Part shown: in pieces, positions 48,092 through 57,757 of the stretch
Numbering within the stretch: the first letter of the stretch is position 1
Layout of the letters: each line of letters begins with the position of its first letter
NCBI GenBank assembly: GCA_963811335.1
Contig: CAWERB010000004.1
Coordinates: 1-64,000, forward strand
Origin: Trebonia sp963811335
Lineage (GTDB): Bacteria > Actinomycetota > Actinomycetes > Streptosporangiales > Streptosporangiaceae
Direction of reading: 5' to 3'
DNA: 64,000 nt
The notes under the pieces: model-generated
Told to the model about the DNA's origin: nothing
What the model saw: the letters and a program-made list of their open reading frames with translations, nothing else
Databases searched by the model: none
Position numbers and translations under genes: made by a program

Positions 48092-48823
48092 TCAGGCCAC
48101 CTGGTAGACGACGAGTGACACGGCGGCGTACTGGGCGAGGTAAGCCAGGATGGTGGCCGCGTGGAAGACCTCGTGGAACCCGAACCAGCGTGGTGACGGG
48201 TCGGGCCGCTTACGCGCGTAGACGACGGCGCCGAGGCTGTACGTGATGCCCCCGGCCGCGATCAGCGCCACCGCGAGGACTCCGGCTCCCCGCAGTAGCT
48301 GCGGCAGGACGAACAGCGCGACCCAGCCGAGCGCGATGAACAGGGACGTGATGACCCAGCGGGGCGCGGGCCGCCAGGCGGGCCGCCAGATCAGCCTGGC
48401 CACGATCCCGCCCGCCGCCCCGCTCCAGATGACCGCGAGCACGCCGAGCCGGGTCCAGCCGCGCAGCGCCAGGACCGCCAGCGGCGTGTAGGTGCCGGCG
48501 ATCATCAGCAGGATGCCCACCTGGTCGAACCGGGCGAGCACGCCCCGGCGCCGGCTGTCAAGCGGTGAACGGTGGTACGCCGCGGACACCCCGAACATGA
48601 CAGTGGCCGCTACGCCGTACACGGCGGCCGCGAGCCGGGCCGGCCACGTCGGGGCAAGCGTGACGAGCAAAACGCCAGCGGCCGCGGCGACCGGGAAAGC
48701 CCAGGCGTGCAGCATCCCCCGGAGCCTGGGCGCGATAGCGCCCGCCGGCCCGGGCGTGCCGGGCCCCGCACCCGCCGCGCCCGCGATTCCTCCGCCGCCC
48801 GCGGTACCCAAGGTCTCGCGCAT
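48092..48823 (-). CDS. Hemolysin III / PAQR-type membrane protein
   Basis: About 243 residues, seven predicted helices. HlyIII signature: VMFGVSAAYHRSPLDSRRRGVLARFDQVGILLMIAGTYTPL and the C-terminal FHEVFHAATILAYLAQYAA, which carry the conserved Ser/His/Asp/His metal-site residues of the PAQR/CREST superfamily. The N-terminal 30 residues are Gly/Ala-rich and perhaps not needed. An operator-like sequence lies upstream (48,849-48,880). Function in bacteria of this family is membrane-lipid related (family knowledge). Confidence 0.9.
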   Translation of the reverse strand: MRETLGTAGGGGIAGAAGAGPGTPGPAGAIAPRLRGMLHAWAFPVAAAAGVLLVTLAPTWPARLAAAVYGVAATVMFGVSAAYHRSPLDSRRRGVLARFDQVGILLMIAGTYTPLAVLALRGWTRLGVLAVIWSGAAGGIVARLIWRPAWRPAPRWVITSLFIALGWVALFVLPQLLRGAGVLAVALIAAGGITYSLGAVVYARKRPDPSPRWFGFHEVFHAATILAYLAQYAAVSLVVYQVA

Positions 48824-48848
48824 GGCCCGCCTCCGTTTCGTAGCCTTA

Positions 48849-48880
48849 ACTTACGATACCGTAGGTTACTCAACCGTAGG
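48849..48880. promoter_or_regulatory. Operator-like repeats upstream of the hemolysin III gene
   Basis: ACTTACGATACCGTAGGT followed by TACTCAACCGTAGG holds an imperfect palindrome (TACG-N4-CGTA) and a repeated ACCGTAGG. It is AT-richer than its surroundings and sits just before the gene start on the minus strand. Confidence 0.4.
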
Positions 48881-49015
48881 GAAGCCGTCCAGGCCCGCCG
48901 GCAACCTCACCGCGGGTAAGGCAGCATGAAGGGATCAGGATCCTGGGACTTGGGCGGCACGGGCAAGACCGCCCTCGCGGGCGGCGCGAGGCACTGCGGA
49001 TAACATTCTGTATTA

Positions 49016-51485
49016 GTGATATTACAATTGGTGATCGCGCTGGGCGTCCGGGTAGTCATCGAGAGAGAGCGAGCAGCGGTGGCGATCGAGGGCGAAGCCG
49101 TCGTGGCCGGGCTGCGGGCAGAGCTTCCGCACGCCCTGGAGAGCGGGCAGCTGACGGCCTACTTCCAGCCCCAGGTGGAGCTGTCGTCCGGCCGGGTGGT
49201 AGGTGCGGAATCACTCGCCCGGTGGGAGCATCCCGAGCTGGGCACACTGCCCCCCGTTCTGTTCATTCCCCTCGCCGCGAAGCTCGGCCTGATGAGCGAA
49301 CTAACCAAGTTGATGCTGAGGCTGTCGCTCGGGCAGCACCGGACCTGGGCCGCCGGGGGGCTCAGCATCCCGGTCTCGGTCAATGCCGGACCCGAATGCG
49401 TGACCGATCCTGGATTCCCGGCCGTCATCGCCGAGTGCCTGCGCCGCGCGGGTGTACCTGGTCACATGCTCGTCCTGGAGGTGAGCGAGCAGACCGGGAC
49501 CACAACGGTAAGCCCGGCCTTCTTCGCGCAGCTCGCCGAGCTCGGCGTCCGGGTCGCCCTGGACGACTTCGGCACGGGCTTTGCCTCGCTGGAAAGCCTG
49601 GGCGACTGGCCGGTCGATGAGCTCAAGCTCGATATTTCTCTGGTCAGGCCGATAGCGAGCAACCCGGCGTTCCGGACCATCGTCAGCACCACCGTCGATA
49701 TGGCCCATCAACTCGGCGTCAGGGTCATCGCCGAGGGAGTCGAGTCCGAGGCCGTCAGGACCGAGCTTCAGGCGCTGGGGTGCGAGATCGGCCAGGGCTT
49801 TCTGCTTGGGAAGCCGATGCCGCCCGGCCGGTTCACGGACTGGCTGCGTGAGCGGGAGCATGTGCCGCGACCACGGGAAAGGTCAGGGCAGCGCGACGCG
49901 CAGCCAGGCATCGGGGCGACGGCGCCGGAGTCCGGCGGTCGGCTGGTGAACGGCGCCCGCCGGCGGCTCGCGCGGGCGGGTCTCCGCCTTGCGGACATGC
50001 TCGGGGGTCCCGTGCTGGCGGCCGTGCTGGCGATGCTTGTCGTTTACGGGCTGTGGCAGGTGTTCCGCTGGGGCGGTCATCGCCATCAGGCCCTGATCGG
50101 AGACCTGGCCTTCTTCCCGGTGAACGGCGCCGCGGCCCTGTTGGCCTGGCGGGTGTCACGGCGCCAGGACCTGGGGCGTGCCACCTGCCGGGCCTGGCGC
50201 CTGCTATCCGTCGCGCTCTGGGCCTACCTGCTGGGCGACGGGTTGCAGCTGCTCTATGAGGTGGTGCTGCATCAAAGGCCCGATCCGAGCTGGGCCGACG
50301 CGGCTTACCTGACCTTCTACCCGGTGGCATTCGCCGGCCTGCTCGCCTTCCCCTCCCCCAGGCGCACGCTGGCCGAGCAAGTCCGGCTGCTGCTGGACGC
50401 GGGGATCGTCTTCGTCGGGGGCGCGACGGTCATCTGGTTCATCGCCCTCGGCCCGGCCGTGGCGTCAGCTCATGGCTTCTTCGGCCTGCCCGGCCTGGTG
50501 CTTTTCGCTTATCCGGTGGGCGACCTGCTGCTCTTGTTCGGGGTGCTGTCACTGCTTTGGCGAGGGGTCCCCCGGTCGAGCGTCACCTCGTTGAGGATCT
50601 TCGCGACCGGCATGCTCGTGTTCATCGCCGCCGATGTCACATACGACTACGTCAGCACCAGCTCCACCTACGCCGGCGGCGACCCCGTCGACATGCTGTG
50701 GATGGTGGCGCTGGCGATCCTGCTCGTCGCGGCCGCGTGCCAGCTGCGCGCCGCGCCCGCGGACGAAGTCGCCCCACCGCCGCGGCTCCTGGCCTCGGGG
50801 CCCAGCGTTCTGCCCTATCTGGCCGTCGCGGGCAGCTGCGTCCTGCTCACCGTCGTCGGCCTGAGGAGCGTGACCATCAACCCGGTAGGCGGCGTCCTGC
50901 TGGGCGCGGTCGTGCTGACCGTGCTGGTTAGCGTGCGCCAGTTCGCCGCGCTGCGGGATAACAGCCGGCTCACGGCCAGGTACGCCGAACTCGCTTCGAT
51001 CGACGGGATGACTGGCCTGTACAACCGGCGCCACCTCATGGAGGTAGCGGAAGCCGCCTTCGCCCATGCGCAGCGGCTTGGCCAGCCGCTCGCCGTGCTG
51101 TTGATCGACGTGGATCACTTCAAGCAGATCAACGACGTACACGGTCATGCTGTGGGCGACCGCGTTCCTGGCTGACGTGGCGCGATCCTGCCGGGAACAG
51201 GTGCGGCCGGACGATATCGTCGGCCGGTACGGCGGCGATGAGTTCGTCATCGTGATCCCGCAGGCGACCAGCCAGCGGGCGGCCCAGATCGCAGCCCGGC
51301 TGACCGGACTGCTAACCCGCTTGACCAGCGGGGACGGAACGTCGACCGCGTTCACGGTAAGCGTCGGCGTCGCCGAGTCCGGCGGCTCGGGCGACCTGCC
51401 AAGCCTGCTGGCCCACGCCGACATTGCTATGTACGACGCAAAGAAGGCCGGCGGGGCTTGCTTCCGTGTCTTTGGGCAGACCTGA
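49016..51485 (+). CDS. EAL - membrane - GGDEF protein (c-di-GMP metabolism), one frameshift
   Basis: About 820 residues with reversed domain order. Residues 25-285 are an EAL phosphodiesterase domain: TAYFQPQVELSSGRVVGAESLARWEHP (EAL here is ESL), VALDDFGTGFASL, ELKLDISLVRP, and IAEGVESEA. Residues 320-640 hold eight or so membrane helices. The C-terminal GGDEF domain has SIDGMTGLYNRRHLMEV, IDVDHFKQINDVHGH, and, after a shift near 51,160, VGRYGGDEFVIVIP (active-site GGDEF intact). It both breaks and makes c-di-GMP in principle; the ESL change leaves the PDE activity uncertain. It probably has an AT-rich promoter upstream (48,990-49,015). Confidence 0.87.
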
Positions 51486-51578
51486 CGGCTCATCGATCAC
51501 TCAGCGGGTCGCCGACCGGGACTCCCAGCCCCCGCAGTCCTGGTGCAGGGTGTCAGTACACCGGTGGATACTGCCGGC

Positions 51579-52319
51579 ATGGCGAGATTCGAGGACCAGG
51601 ACCTGACGGATGCCGAATTCCGGGAGTGCGACTTGACTCGCGCCCGCCTGATCGGGGTGGTGATGCAGGACGCGGTCATCGACGGGCTGGTCAGCAACCT
51701 GGTTGTCAACGGAGTCGAGGTGACGTCATACGTCGAGGCCGAGCTCGACCGCCGCCATCCAGTGCGGCTGCTGATCCGCTCGGCCGACCCGGGCGATCTG
51801 CGGGAGGCCTCCCGGCAGCTGCGGGCCGGCTGGGCGGCGACGCTCGGGCGGCTCCACGCGATGCCCACGGGTTCGGAGCACCAGCGCGTCGGCGGCGAGT
51901 GGTCGGCGGTGGAGACCCTGCGCCATCTTGTGTTCGTGCACGACTCGTGGTTCCGCCGCTGCTGCACGGGATCGGCCGAGCCGTTCACAGCGATCGGGCT
52001 GGCTTGCGAGTTCGTCCCTGACCAGGAGGAGCAGGGCCTGGACCGGGCGGCGGCCCCGGGCCTGGAGGAGGTGCTCGCCGTGCGCGACGCGCAGGGCGCC
52101 GAGCTGGAGCGCTGGCTGTCGGCCGTGACGCCCGATGAGCTGTCGGCGCCCGCGCCAGTTCCGGCGGGCCGGGGCTGGCCGCCGTACGCCAGGGGGAAGT
52201 CGGTGCTCGAGTGCGTGCACGTGGTGCTGGGCGAGGAGTGGGCGCACCACGGCTTCTGCGTGCGCGACCTCGACCTGCTCGGGTCGGTGTCGAAACAGGA
52301 ACCCGCAGCCGGACACTAG
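51579..52319 (+). CDS. DinB-family protein with N-terminal pentapeptide-like stretch
   Basis: About 246 residues. The first 60 contain pentapeptide-repeat-like motifs (DLTDAEFRECDLTRARLIGVVM). The rest is a DinB four-helix bundle: GGEWSAVETLRHLVFVHDSWFRR with the first metal-ligand His, and HVVLGEEWAHHGFCVRDLDLL with two more. Family members are bacillithiol/mycothiol-dependent transferases or metal-binding proteins. I start at ATG 51,579 (MARFEDQ); the open frame begins earlier. The stop overlaps that of trmO on the other strand. Confidence 0.85.
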   Translation: MARFEDQDLTDAEFRECDLTRARLIGVVMQDAVIDGLVSNLVVNGVEVTSYVEAELDRRHPVRLLIRSADPGDLREASRQLRAGWAATLGRLHAMPTGSEHQRVGGEWSAVETLRHLVFVHDSWFRRCCTGSAEPFTAIGLACEFVPDQEEQGLDRAAAPGLEEVLAVRDAQGAELERWLSAVTPDELSAPAPVPAGRGWPPYARGKSVLECVHVVLGEEWAHHGFCVRDLDLLGSVSKQEPAAGH

Positions 52320-52729
52320 GCAACAGCCTGGTGCGGGCCGATGGCCGGCTTGACGTCCACCACCGGCGTCCCGTCGACTGCCTCCAGGGCGTCGACTTCG
52401 ATCCGGAGCCCGGCGCGCGCCACGATGCGGGCGCGGTGCAGGCCGACAGGGTTGGGCCGGTTCGGGGAACAGGTACTGAACACGCCGGTGAGCGGCTTGC
52501 TCATGTCGCCTTGCGGATGGGTGCTCAGCTCATCGCGGGGCGACAGGTGAAGCCAGGTGAGCACCACGATCTCATCGCCCGGGTGCAGGTCCCTGGCACC
52601 CTCCGCGACCTGCTCATCGAAGCGGATCCACGCCCGGGGGGCGCCTTCGCGCTGGTTCGGCGCGTCATCGAGGGCCTTCAGGGCCGACTCCACCCACCCG
52701 ATCGGCACCAGGCCGTAGCTCGCCTGCAT
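52316..52729 (-). CDS. trmO: tRNA (N6-threonylcarbamoyladenosine37-N6)-methyltransferase-like, TrmO/TsaA family
   Basis: About 137 residues. The family signature CSPNRPNPVGLHRARIVA, GDEIVVLTWLHLSPRDELSTHPQGD and VDGTPVVDVKPAIG are all present. E. coli TrmO methylates t6A at position 37 of a threonine tRNA; this copy lacks the longer C-terminal domain, as in many YaeB-like short forms. The start Met is at 52,729. It converges with the DinB gene, sharing 4 nt. Confidence 0.88.
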   Translation of the reverse strand: MQASYGLVPIGWVESALKALDDAPNQREGAPRAWIRFDEQVAEGARDLHPGDEIVVLTWLHLSPRDELSTHPQGDMSKPLTGVFSTCSPNRPNPVGLHRARIVARAGLRIEVDALEAVDGTPVVDVKPAIGPHQAVA

Positions 52730-52841
52730 GACAACAGTCTGCCGACCGGCCGCGGGCACGGCCAACGCGGCTGCCTAGATGATCCCTGCGCGCATGTGGT
52801 GACAGCTAGATTGAGTGGATTCGGCTAAGCTCCTGCGGATC

Positions 52842-53594
52842 ATGGGCGGGTATCGGTTCGCCGGCCGCGACGGCGTGGAACTGGCATGGCATGAGACCGG
52901 TTCGGGCGCCGCTGATCCTGCTGCCCGGGTTCGGCGGGACGGGCTCCCGCATGCTTGACCACGGCCCGGCCGGCCGCTTGCCGTGCACGGGCACCGCGTC
53001 GTCCTTCCTGACTTCCGCGGCTACGGTGACAGTGCGAGACCACATGATCCCGCCGGGTACCCGCCGGACGTACTCGCAGACGACGGGCTTGCGCTCGTCG
53101 AGCACCTCGGGCTCGGCGACGGGGACTACGACCTCGGGGGATACTCGCTCGGCGCCCGGATCGTGGTGCGCATGCTCGCGCGAGGCGCCAGGCCGGGCCG
53201 GGCGATCGTGGCCGGGCAGGGGCTGGCGAACGTGAGCGGTCCTGCGGGCGGCGGGGCGAATCACCGCGTGCTCACCGCGCTCGTTAACGGGATCGCGGCC
53301 GAGCCGGGCTCGCCCGACGCGCGCCGGGCAGAGGTGATCGCCAAAAGCAGCGCGGACCCCCGGGTGATGCTGCACGTGCTGGACTCGCTTGTCCCCACGT
53401 CCGAGGCTGCCCTGCGCGAGATCGCCGTGCCGGCGCTTGTCGCGATCGGCGATCAGGACGAGCGCTCCGACGCCGGCCAGCTGGCGGCGCTCCTGCCCAG
53501 CGCCCGGTTCGTCCGCGTGCCGGGAGATCACGCGAGCGCGTTCGCCGCGCCTGAGCTCACCATCGCGATCCTCACGTTCCTCGCCGGGCGCTGA
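52842..53594 (+). CDS. Alpha/beta hydrolase, two frameshifts near the N-terminus
   Basis: About 250 residues once joined: MGGYRFAGRDGVELAWHETG, then GAPLILLPGFGGTGSRM (oxyanion-hole loop), VVLPDFRGYGDSARPHD, the nucleophile elbow DLGGYSLGARIVVRMLARG (Ser in GYSLG), VALVAIGDQDERSDAGQL (Asp) and a late GDHASAF (His). Breaks near 52,895 and 52,985. It stands alone. Substrate unknown; the fold family covers esterases and epoxide or haloalkane hydrolases. Confidence 0.82.
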
Positions 53595-53729
53595 CGCGGC
53601 CCCGTCTCCCGCGCTAGCGGACGCAGGCGCCGACGGCGGCACGCCTGACGGCGGTTCCGGCGCGTGAAGGGAACCCGGTAACCGCCGGCGGTGTACTTAA
53701 GGTGAGTACCGGCTCGAGCAGGGGGTGTC

Positions 53730-54290
53730 ATCGACGACGCGGACGCGGTAGCCCGGTCCCGGGACGGCGACCTTGACGCCTACGCGGTGCTGGTCGCAAG
53801 GTACACGCTGCGCGCGCACCGGGCTGCCTGGCTGCTGGGCGCGGCCGAGGACGCCGATGACGTGGTGCAGGAGGCGTTCGTGAAGGCATTCCGGAGCCTG
53901 CCGAAGTTCCGGGCGGGCGGGCCATTCGCGCCATGGCTACTGAGCATCGTGGCCAACGAGACGAAGAACCTGCTGCGCTCCCGGCACCGCCGCAATGCGC
54001 TGGCCCTGCGGCTATCGGCCCTGGAGCCGGACGCTGCGGCCCCGGACGCTCCGTTCGACGAGGCGGTGGCCGGCGAGCGGCGCGCCCGGCTGCTGGCGGC
54101 GGTGAACGAACTGCCGGACCGGGAGCGGCGGGCGCTGGTGTGCCGCTACTTCCTGGATCTGTCCGAGGCTGAGACGGCGCAGGTGCTGCGATGGCCGCTA
54201 GGCTCGGTGAAGTCCCGCACTTCCCGCGGCCTGGCCCGGCTGCGCGAGCTCGTCGGGCCAGAAGACCTGGGCCGGGTGTCTCATGGCTGA
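53730..54290 (+). CDS. ECF-type RNA polymerase sigma factor
   Basis: Region 2: HRAAWLLGAAEDADDVVQEAFVKAFRSLPKFRAGGPFAPWLLSIVANETKNLLRSRHRR; region 4: LPDRERRALVCRYFLDLSEAETAQVLRWPLGSVKSRTSRGLARL. Family length is about 180 residues. No ATG or GTG is in frame near the N-terminus; the frame is open from about 53,706 and GTG 53,725 is one base off, so an indel may hide the real start. Its stop overlaps the next gene (ATGGCTGA), which is a likely anti-sigma factor, the usual pairing. Confidence 0.85.
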   Translation: MDDADAVARSRDGDLDAYAVLVARYTLRAHRAAWLLGAAEDADDVVQEAFVKAFRSLPKFRAGGPFAPWLLSIVANETKNLLRSRHRRNALALRLSALEPDAAAPDAPFDEAVAGERRARLLAAVNELPDRERRALVCRYFLDLSEAETAQVLRWPLGSVKSRTSRGLARLRELVGPEDLGRVSHG

Positions 54291-55071
54291 GTCTTCCGAG
54301 CCAAGTCGCGCACCGCAGTGGCGGGACGCGCTAGCTTCCGAGCTCCGCGCGCTAAGCCTCCGGCTCGACGTGCCGCCCGCCGGCGAGCAGGCCACCACCG
54401 TCCGCCGGCGCCTGGAATCGCAGCCGCGCCCGGAGGCACTCGCCAAGCCGGCCGCCCGTCAGCGCGCGCGGATCCTGCATCCGCGGTGGCGCGCCGCCCT
54501 GATCGTGGCGCTGACCCTCGTCGCCCTGGCCGCGGCGATCCCGCAGAGCCGCGCGGTGATCGCCCACGTGCTCCGGTTCGACGGCGTGGAGCTCCGCCAA
54601 GCGCCCGGCCCCTCCCCGGGGCCGCACCCGTCCCTGCCCGGCGAGCAGCAGATGCCGCTCGGGCAGGCGCGCCAGCATGTCGCCTTCCCCATTCTCGTGC
54701 CGACGAAGCTTGGCCAGCCAGCCGCGGTCACCGTCAGCGACGGCGGACGGGTCGCGACACTGGTCTACGATCGCACGCCGTACGGCCAGGTGCGGCTGGA
54801 CGAATTCGACGGCCACCTGGACCCGGTCTACTTCGAGAAGTTCGCCCAGTTCGGCAGCGTCACCAAGGTCAGGCTGAACGGCACGGAAGGACTGTGGGTC
54901 ACCGGCCCGCAGGAGATCGTGTACGTCCGCAGCGACGGCATGATCGCGGCGGCCTCGGCCCGGCTCACCGCCGGCAGCACGCTGATCTGGGGCACGCCGC
55001 GGGTCGCCCTGCGCCTGGAGGGCGGCTTCAGCGAGGCGGCCGCGCTTGCCGTCGCCGCCTCCGTTCGCTGA
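54283..55071 (+). CDS. Putative anti-sigma factor, membrane-anchored
   Basis: About 262 residues. A cytoplasmic 65-residue N-terminal part, one membrane helix (WRAALIVALTLVALAAAIP) near residue 70, then an exported domain with beta-rich segments (LGQPAAVTVSDGGRVATLVYDRTPYGQVRLDEFDG). The overlap with the sigma gene and topology suggest it binds that sigma factor and senses an envelope signal. No ZAS motif is visible, so the call rests on context. Confidence 0.65.
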   Translation: MAESSEPSRAPQWRDALASELRALSLRLDVPPAGEQATTVRRRLESQPRPEALAKPAARQRARILHPRWRAALIVALTLVALAAAIPQSRAVIAHVLRFDGVELRQAPGPSPGPHPSLPGEQQMPLGQARQHVAFPILVPTKLGQPAAVTVSDGGRVATLVYDRTPYGQVRLDEFDGHLDPVYFEKFAQFGSVTKVRLNGTEGLWVTGPQEIVYVRSDGMIAAASARLTAGSTLIWGTPRVALRLEGGFSEAAALAVAASVR

Positions 55072-55149
55072 ACCGGGCGCTGCCTGCCGGGAACCTGCCG
55101 CCTGGCTGCGGTGTACACCCAGGCGAGGCCTGCGGAAGGAGCCACCGGA

Positions 55150-56157
55150 ATGCTGCGCAGATTCATCGTCCTTACCTCCCTCGCCGCGGGCACGGCCATC
55201 GCCGTCGCCGCGGCGGTCGCCACCCCGGCGCTCGCGAAGGGAGCAACCCAGGCGAGCATCACCGGCCCGGGCCTGGCCCGTCCGGTTACCATCTCCGCGC
55301 AGGGCGAGGCCCTGCCGGGACAGGGCGACACGCTCTCCAGCCTCGCCGAGCAGACCGGCCTGTTCACGGTGCTGTTCGGCCCCGGTAGCGGCACGCCGGG
55401 CGAACCGTCCCCGCTGCGCACGCCGCCAGCGGCGGCCTCCCTCGGACCGAAGTACATCCTCACCTACACGGTGCCCGGCGTCACCCCAGAACCAGGCCAG
55501 CCGGCCGGGCAGATCCGCCAGTACCTGTACCCTCGCGCAGCCGGCGGGCCGATGGTCTACACGCTGCCAGGACAGCAGGGCTTCGGCCAGCCGCTGCAGG
55601 CTGCCGGATGGCTCCGCGGCACCCCTCAGCTGACTGCCACCCTGACGCGGCTCGGTGTCCCGGCCGGCGCCTCGCTCCCGTCCACCCCCGGCTCCGCGGC
55701 CTCGGTCTCCGCGACCCCCGCCCCGGCCGCCGCGCCAAAGCCCGGCGACACCACAGCCCCGGCCTGGCTGATCGCCACGATCGTGTCCGCCGTCGTGATT
55801 GCGATCGCCGGCACCGCCTGGTGGCTACGCCGACGCTTCCGGCCAGCGAATGACCGGCCTGCGACTGGCCAGGCGGCCACCGAGGAGACAGGCGCTGGAG
55901 CTTTACCGGGGGGCCGAGAATGGCGGGGTGGGAACGGCCAAGGGGGCGTGAGCATCGGGCGCTCGATGCTGGGCATGCTGAACCTGAACCACTCAGCCGC
56001 GGTCGGCTGGCACGAGATAGTTCTCTCGGCAAGCAGGCGGATTACAGGAACGCCGCTCAGCGCCGTTTGCGCTCCCGATGGATCTGCTCTATCGCCAGGA
56101 CCAGGCATAGCAGGAACAGATCGTCCTCCCCGTCAGCCGTGTCGACCTCGAAGGTAG
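55150..56157 (+). CDS. Exported, C-terminally anchored protein of the sigma operon
   Basis: Signal peptide MLRRFIVLTSLAAGTAIAVAAAVATPALA, then a domain rich in Pro/Thr/Gly (GPKYILTYTVPGVTPEPGQPAGQIRQYLYPRAAGG) and a membrane helix (WLIATIVSAVVIAIAGTAWWL) followed by RRRFRP. RBS AAGGAG precedes ATG 55,150. No known family. After about residue 250 the reading frame overlaps the convergent neighbour by 100 nt and its composition degrades, so the annotated C-terminus is doubtful. It follows the sigma/anti-sigma pair directly and may be their target. Confidence 0.6.
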   Translation: MLRRFIVLTSLAAGTAIAVAAAVATPALAKGATQASITGPGLARPVTISAQGEALPGQGDTLSSLAEQTGLFTVLFGPGSGTPGEPSPLRTPPAAASLGPKYILTYTVPGVTPEPGQPAGQIRQYLYPRAAGGPMVYTLPGQQGFGQPLQAAGWLRGTPQLTATLTRLGVPAGASLPSTPGSAASVSATPAPAAAPKPGDTTAPAWLIATIVSAVVIAIAGTAWWLRRRFRPANDRPATGQAATEETGAGALPGGREWRGGNGQGGVSIGRSMLGMLNLNHSAAVGWHEIVLSASRRITGTPLSAVCAPDGSALSPGPGIAGTDRPPRQPCRPRR

Positions 56158-56530
56158 AGGGCAGGATGTCCTGCCTCGACAGCGTGGCGACAACTCGCTC
56201 TCCCTTGCTGATGGTGTACTGCCAGCCCAGGAAACTGCCCTGAGCGACGAACTGCCCGGACGGCGAGTCGACTGTGCAGTTGTTCCAGCCGAGGAACTGA
56301 TGCCGCACCTCAGCGACCTGCTCCCCGTCGATGATCACCTGATGCCAGCTAGTGAACGGCGTCCTGGTGATCTGCGCCGTTCGCTGCCCGGCCGGCTCGG
56401 TGATGGTCAGGGACTGCGTGACGCCGAAGTTGCCGCGGACCTGGTAGCGCAAGTCGCCAGACTCCCCGGTGATGTCGAAGTCCTGGAGCGCAGACCACTG
56501 CCGGGAGACGAGATACCGCATACGGCGCAT
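56057..56530 (-). CDS. LURP-one/Tubby-C-like protein
   Basis: About 157 residues with the Tubby C-terminal-like fold: MRRMRYLVSRQWSALQDFDITGESGDLRYQVRG, QSLTITEPAGQRTAQITRTP, FLGWNNCTVDSPSGQFVAQGSFLGWQYTISKGERVVATLSRQ, FEVDTADGEDDLFLLCLVLAIEQI. Bacterial members of this family (YxjI-like) are of unknown role. It converges with the exported protein gene; the 3' ends overlap. The frame is intact. Confidence 0.8.
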   Translation of the reverse strand: MRRMRYLVSRQWSALQDFDITGESGDLRYQVRGNFGVTQSLTITEPAGQRTAQITRTPFTSWHQVIIDGEQVAEVRHQFLGWNNCTVDSPSGQFVAQGSFLGWQYTISKGERVVATLSRQDILPSTFEVDTADGEDDLFLLCLVLAIEQIHRERKRR

Positions 56531-56567
56531 GTAACCACACAGGGATGCTTTCCGTCCTGCGGCGACC

Positions 56568-56894
56568 CTGGGCCCCGGCCCGCCGGCGGCGAACCCATAC
56601 AGGTCGACCCGATCTGCGCGGCCTTCGCGATCATGCCCGAGGAGCTGCCACCCGCCCAGATCGGCGGGGACCGCTGAACGGGCACCGCCTGGCGCGGCTG
56701 ACGCTGGGAGTCTGTGTAGTTAACGAGATAGGCCCGGCCCCGGGGCCTGCGTGGCACTGGGCGGGCCGTCCGGCGCGAACTACGACCGGCCGGTCGGCAT
56801 CGGCCCGCTGATCACCGTGGACACGACCGGGCCGGTCGACGTCGCGTCCGTCGCCGCCGACGTCCGCCGCCTGCACGCCAGCCGGACAGGCTGA
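56568..56894 (+). pseudogene. Two gene fragments, including a P-loop kinase tail
   Basis: The first stretch (about 56,590-56,677) reads IQVDPICAAFAIMPEELPPAQIGGDR and TGA: the end of an unidentified gene. The second (about 56,770-56,894) reads YDRPVGIGPLITVDTTGPVDV to RRLHASRTG and TGA, a close match in another part of the window to the C-terminus of the P-loop kinase remnant at 26,480-26,596. Neither has a start codon. They are remnants, about 30 kb apart for the kinase pair. Confidence 0.55.
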
Positions 56895-56989
56895 CCTCGC
56901 GGGCGACGGGCGGGCCCCCGACGCCATGGCGGGCTAGCTCTTGGCGGTGAGCTGCGAAAGGCCCGGCCGAGATGGCGAGCGGGGAAGAG

Positions 56990-57445
56990 TCATGCTGGCC
57001 GGGGCGTAAGGATGACGATCGGAAGTGCCCGTGGGGTGCGCTGCTGGAATCGTCCCCAGGCAGGGTGATACCGGGCCGCCTGGGCCCATAGCCGTTGGCG
57101 TTCGCCATCGCCTGGCTCGCGGGCCCGCACCTTGATCTTCTCCGGCCCTACCTGGATCTCGGCGTCGGGGAAGGCGCGCAGGTTGTGGACCCATCCCGGG
57201 TTACGTGAGCCCCCGCCGTTGCTGCCGACGACGACAAAGCTCCCGTCGTAGGGCATGTATGTCAGCCCTGAGGTCCGCCTCTTGCCGCTCTTGGCCCCGA
57301 CGTGGTGCAGCAGCAGCATCGGCGGATGCCCGGGGACGTGATGGCCGACCCGGCCCCCGGTCGCCTGGTACAGCGCCTCGTGAGCGCGCCTCAGGCGGCT
57401 CCGCGCCGACTCGCTCCGATCAGGTTGGCCCAGGCGCTCAGTCAT
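56990..57445 (-). CDS. F420-dependent nitroreductase-type (DDN family) oxidoreductase
   Basis: About 151 residues. MTERLGQPDRSESARSRLRRAHEALYQATGGRVGHHVPGHPPMLLLHHVGAKSGKRRTSGLTYMPY and GGGSRNPGWVHNLRAFPDAEIQVG match the deazaflavin (F420)-dependent nitroreductase family of actinomycetes. ATG 57,445 follows AGGGAG. The enzyme reduces quinones or nitro compounds in family members. Frame intact; ends in GC-rich DNA. Confidence 0.9.
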   Translation of the reverse strand: MTERLGQPDRSESARSRLRRAHEALYQATGGRVGHHVPGHPPMLLLHHVGAKSGKRRTSGLTYMPYDGSFVVVGSNGGGSRNPGWVHNLRAFPDAEIQVGPEKIKVRAREPGDGERQRLWAQAARYHPAWGRFQQRTPRALPIVILTPRPA

Positions 57446-57757
57446 GTCTCCCTGCCCCGCAGCTTCCACTATCACCTTCCGGGGAGGTTAGCCTAGGACC
57501 GCCTCGTCGGCATAGGGCCGGCGAGGCCGTCAAAGACGGGGCGAGCGCGCTTTCCCAGGCGGCGGCGGGCGCCGGAACTGGTGCAGCGGGCGGCTACGGC
57601 CGCTGGCGGCGCGCTGCCGGGGCTGCGGGGGTTCGGTCACTTGCGTCGCCTGGCATCGTTTAGTGGTCCGGCCCCACCTGGATTGCTCGGGGCAGGCGGT
57701 GGTGAACAGCCAGGTCGACGCCAGCGGCGATCGACGTCACGGCGGGAGGTAGCGAGC

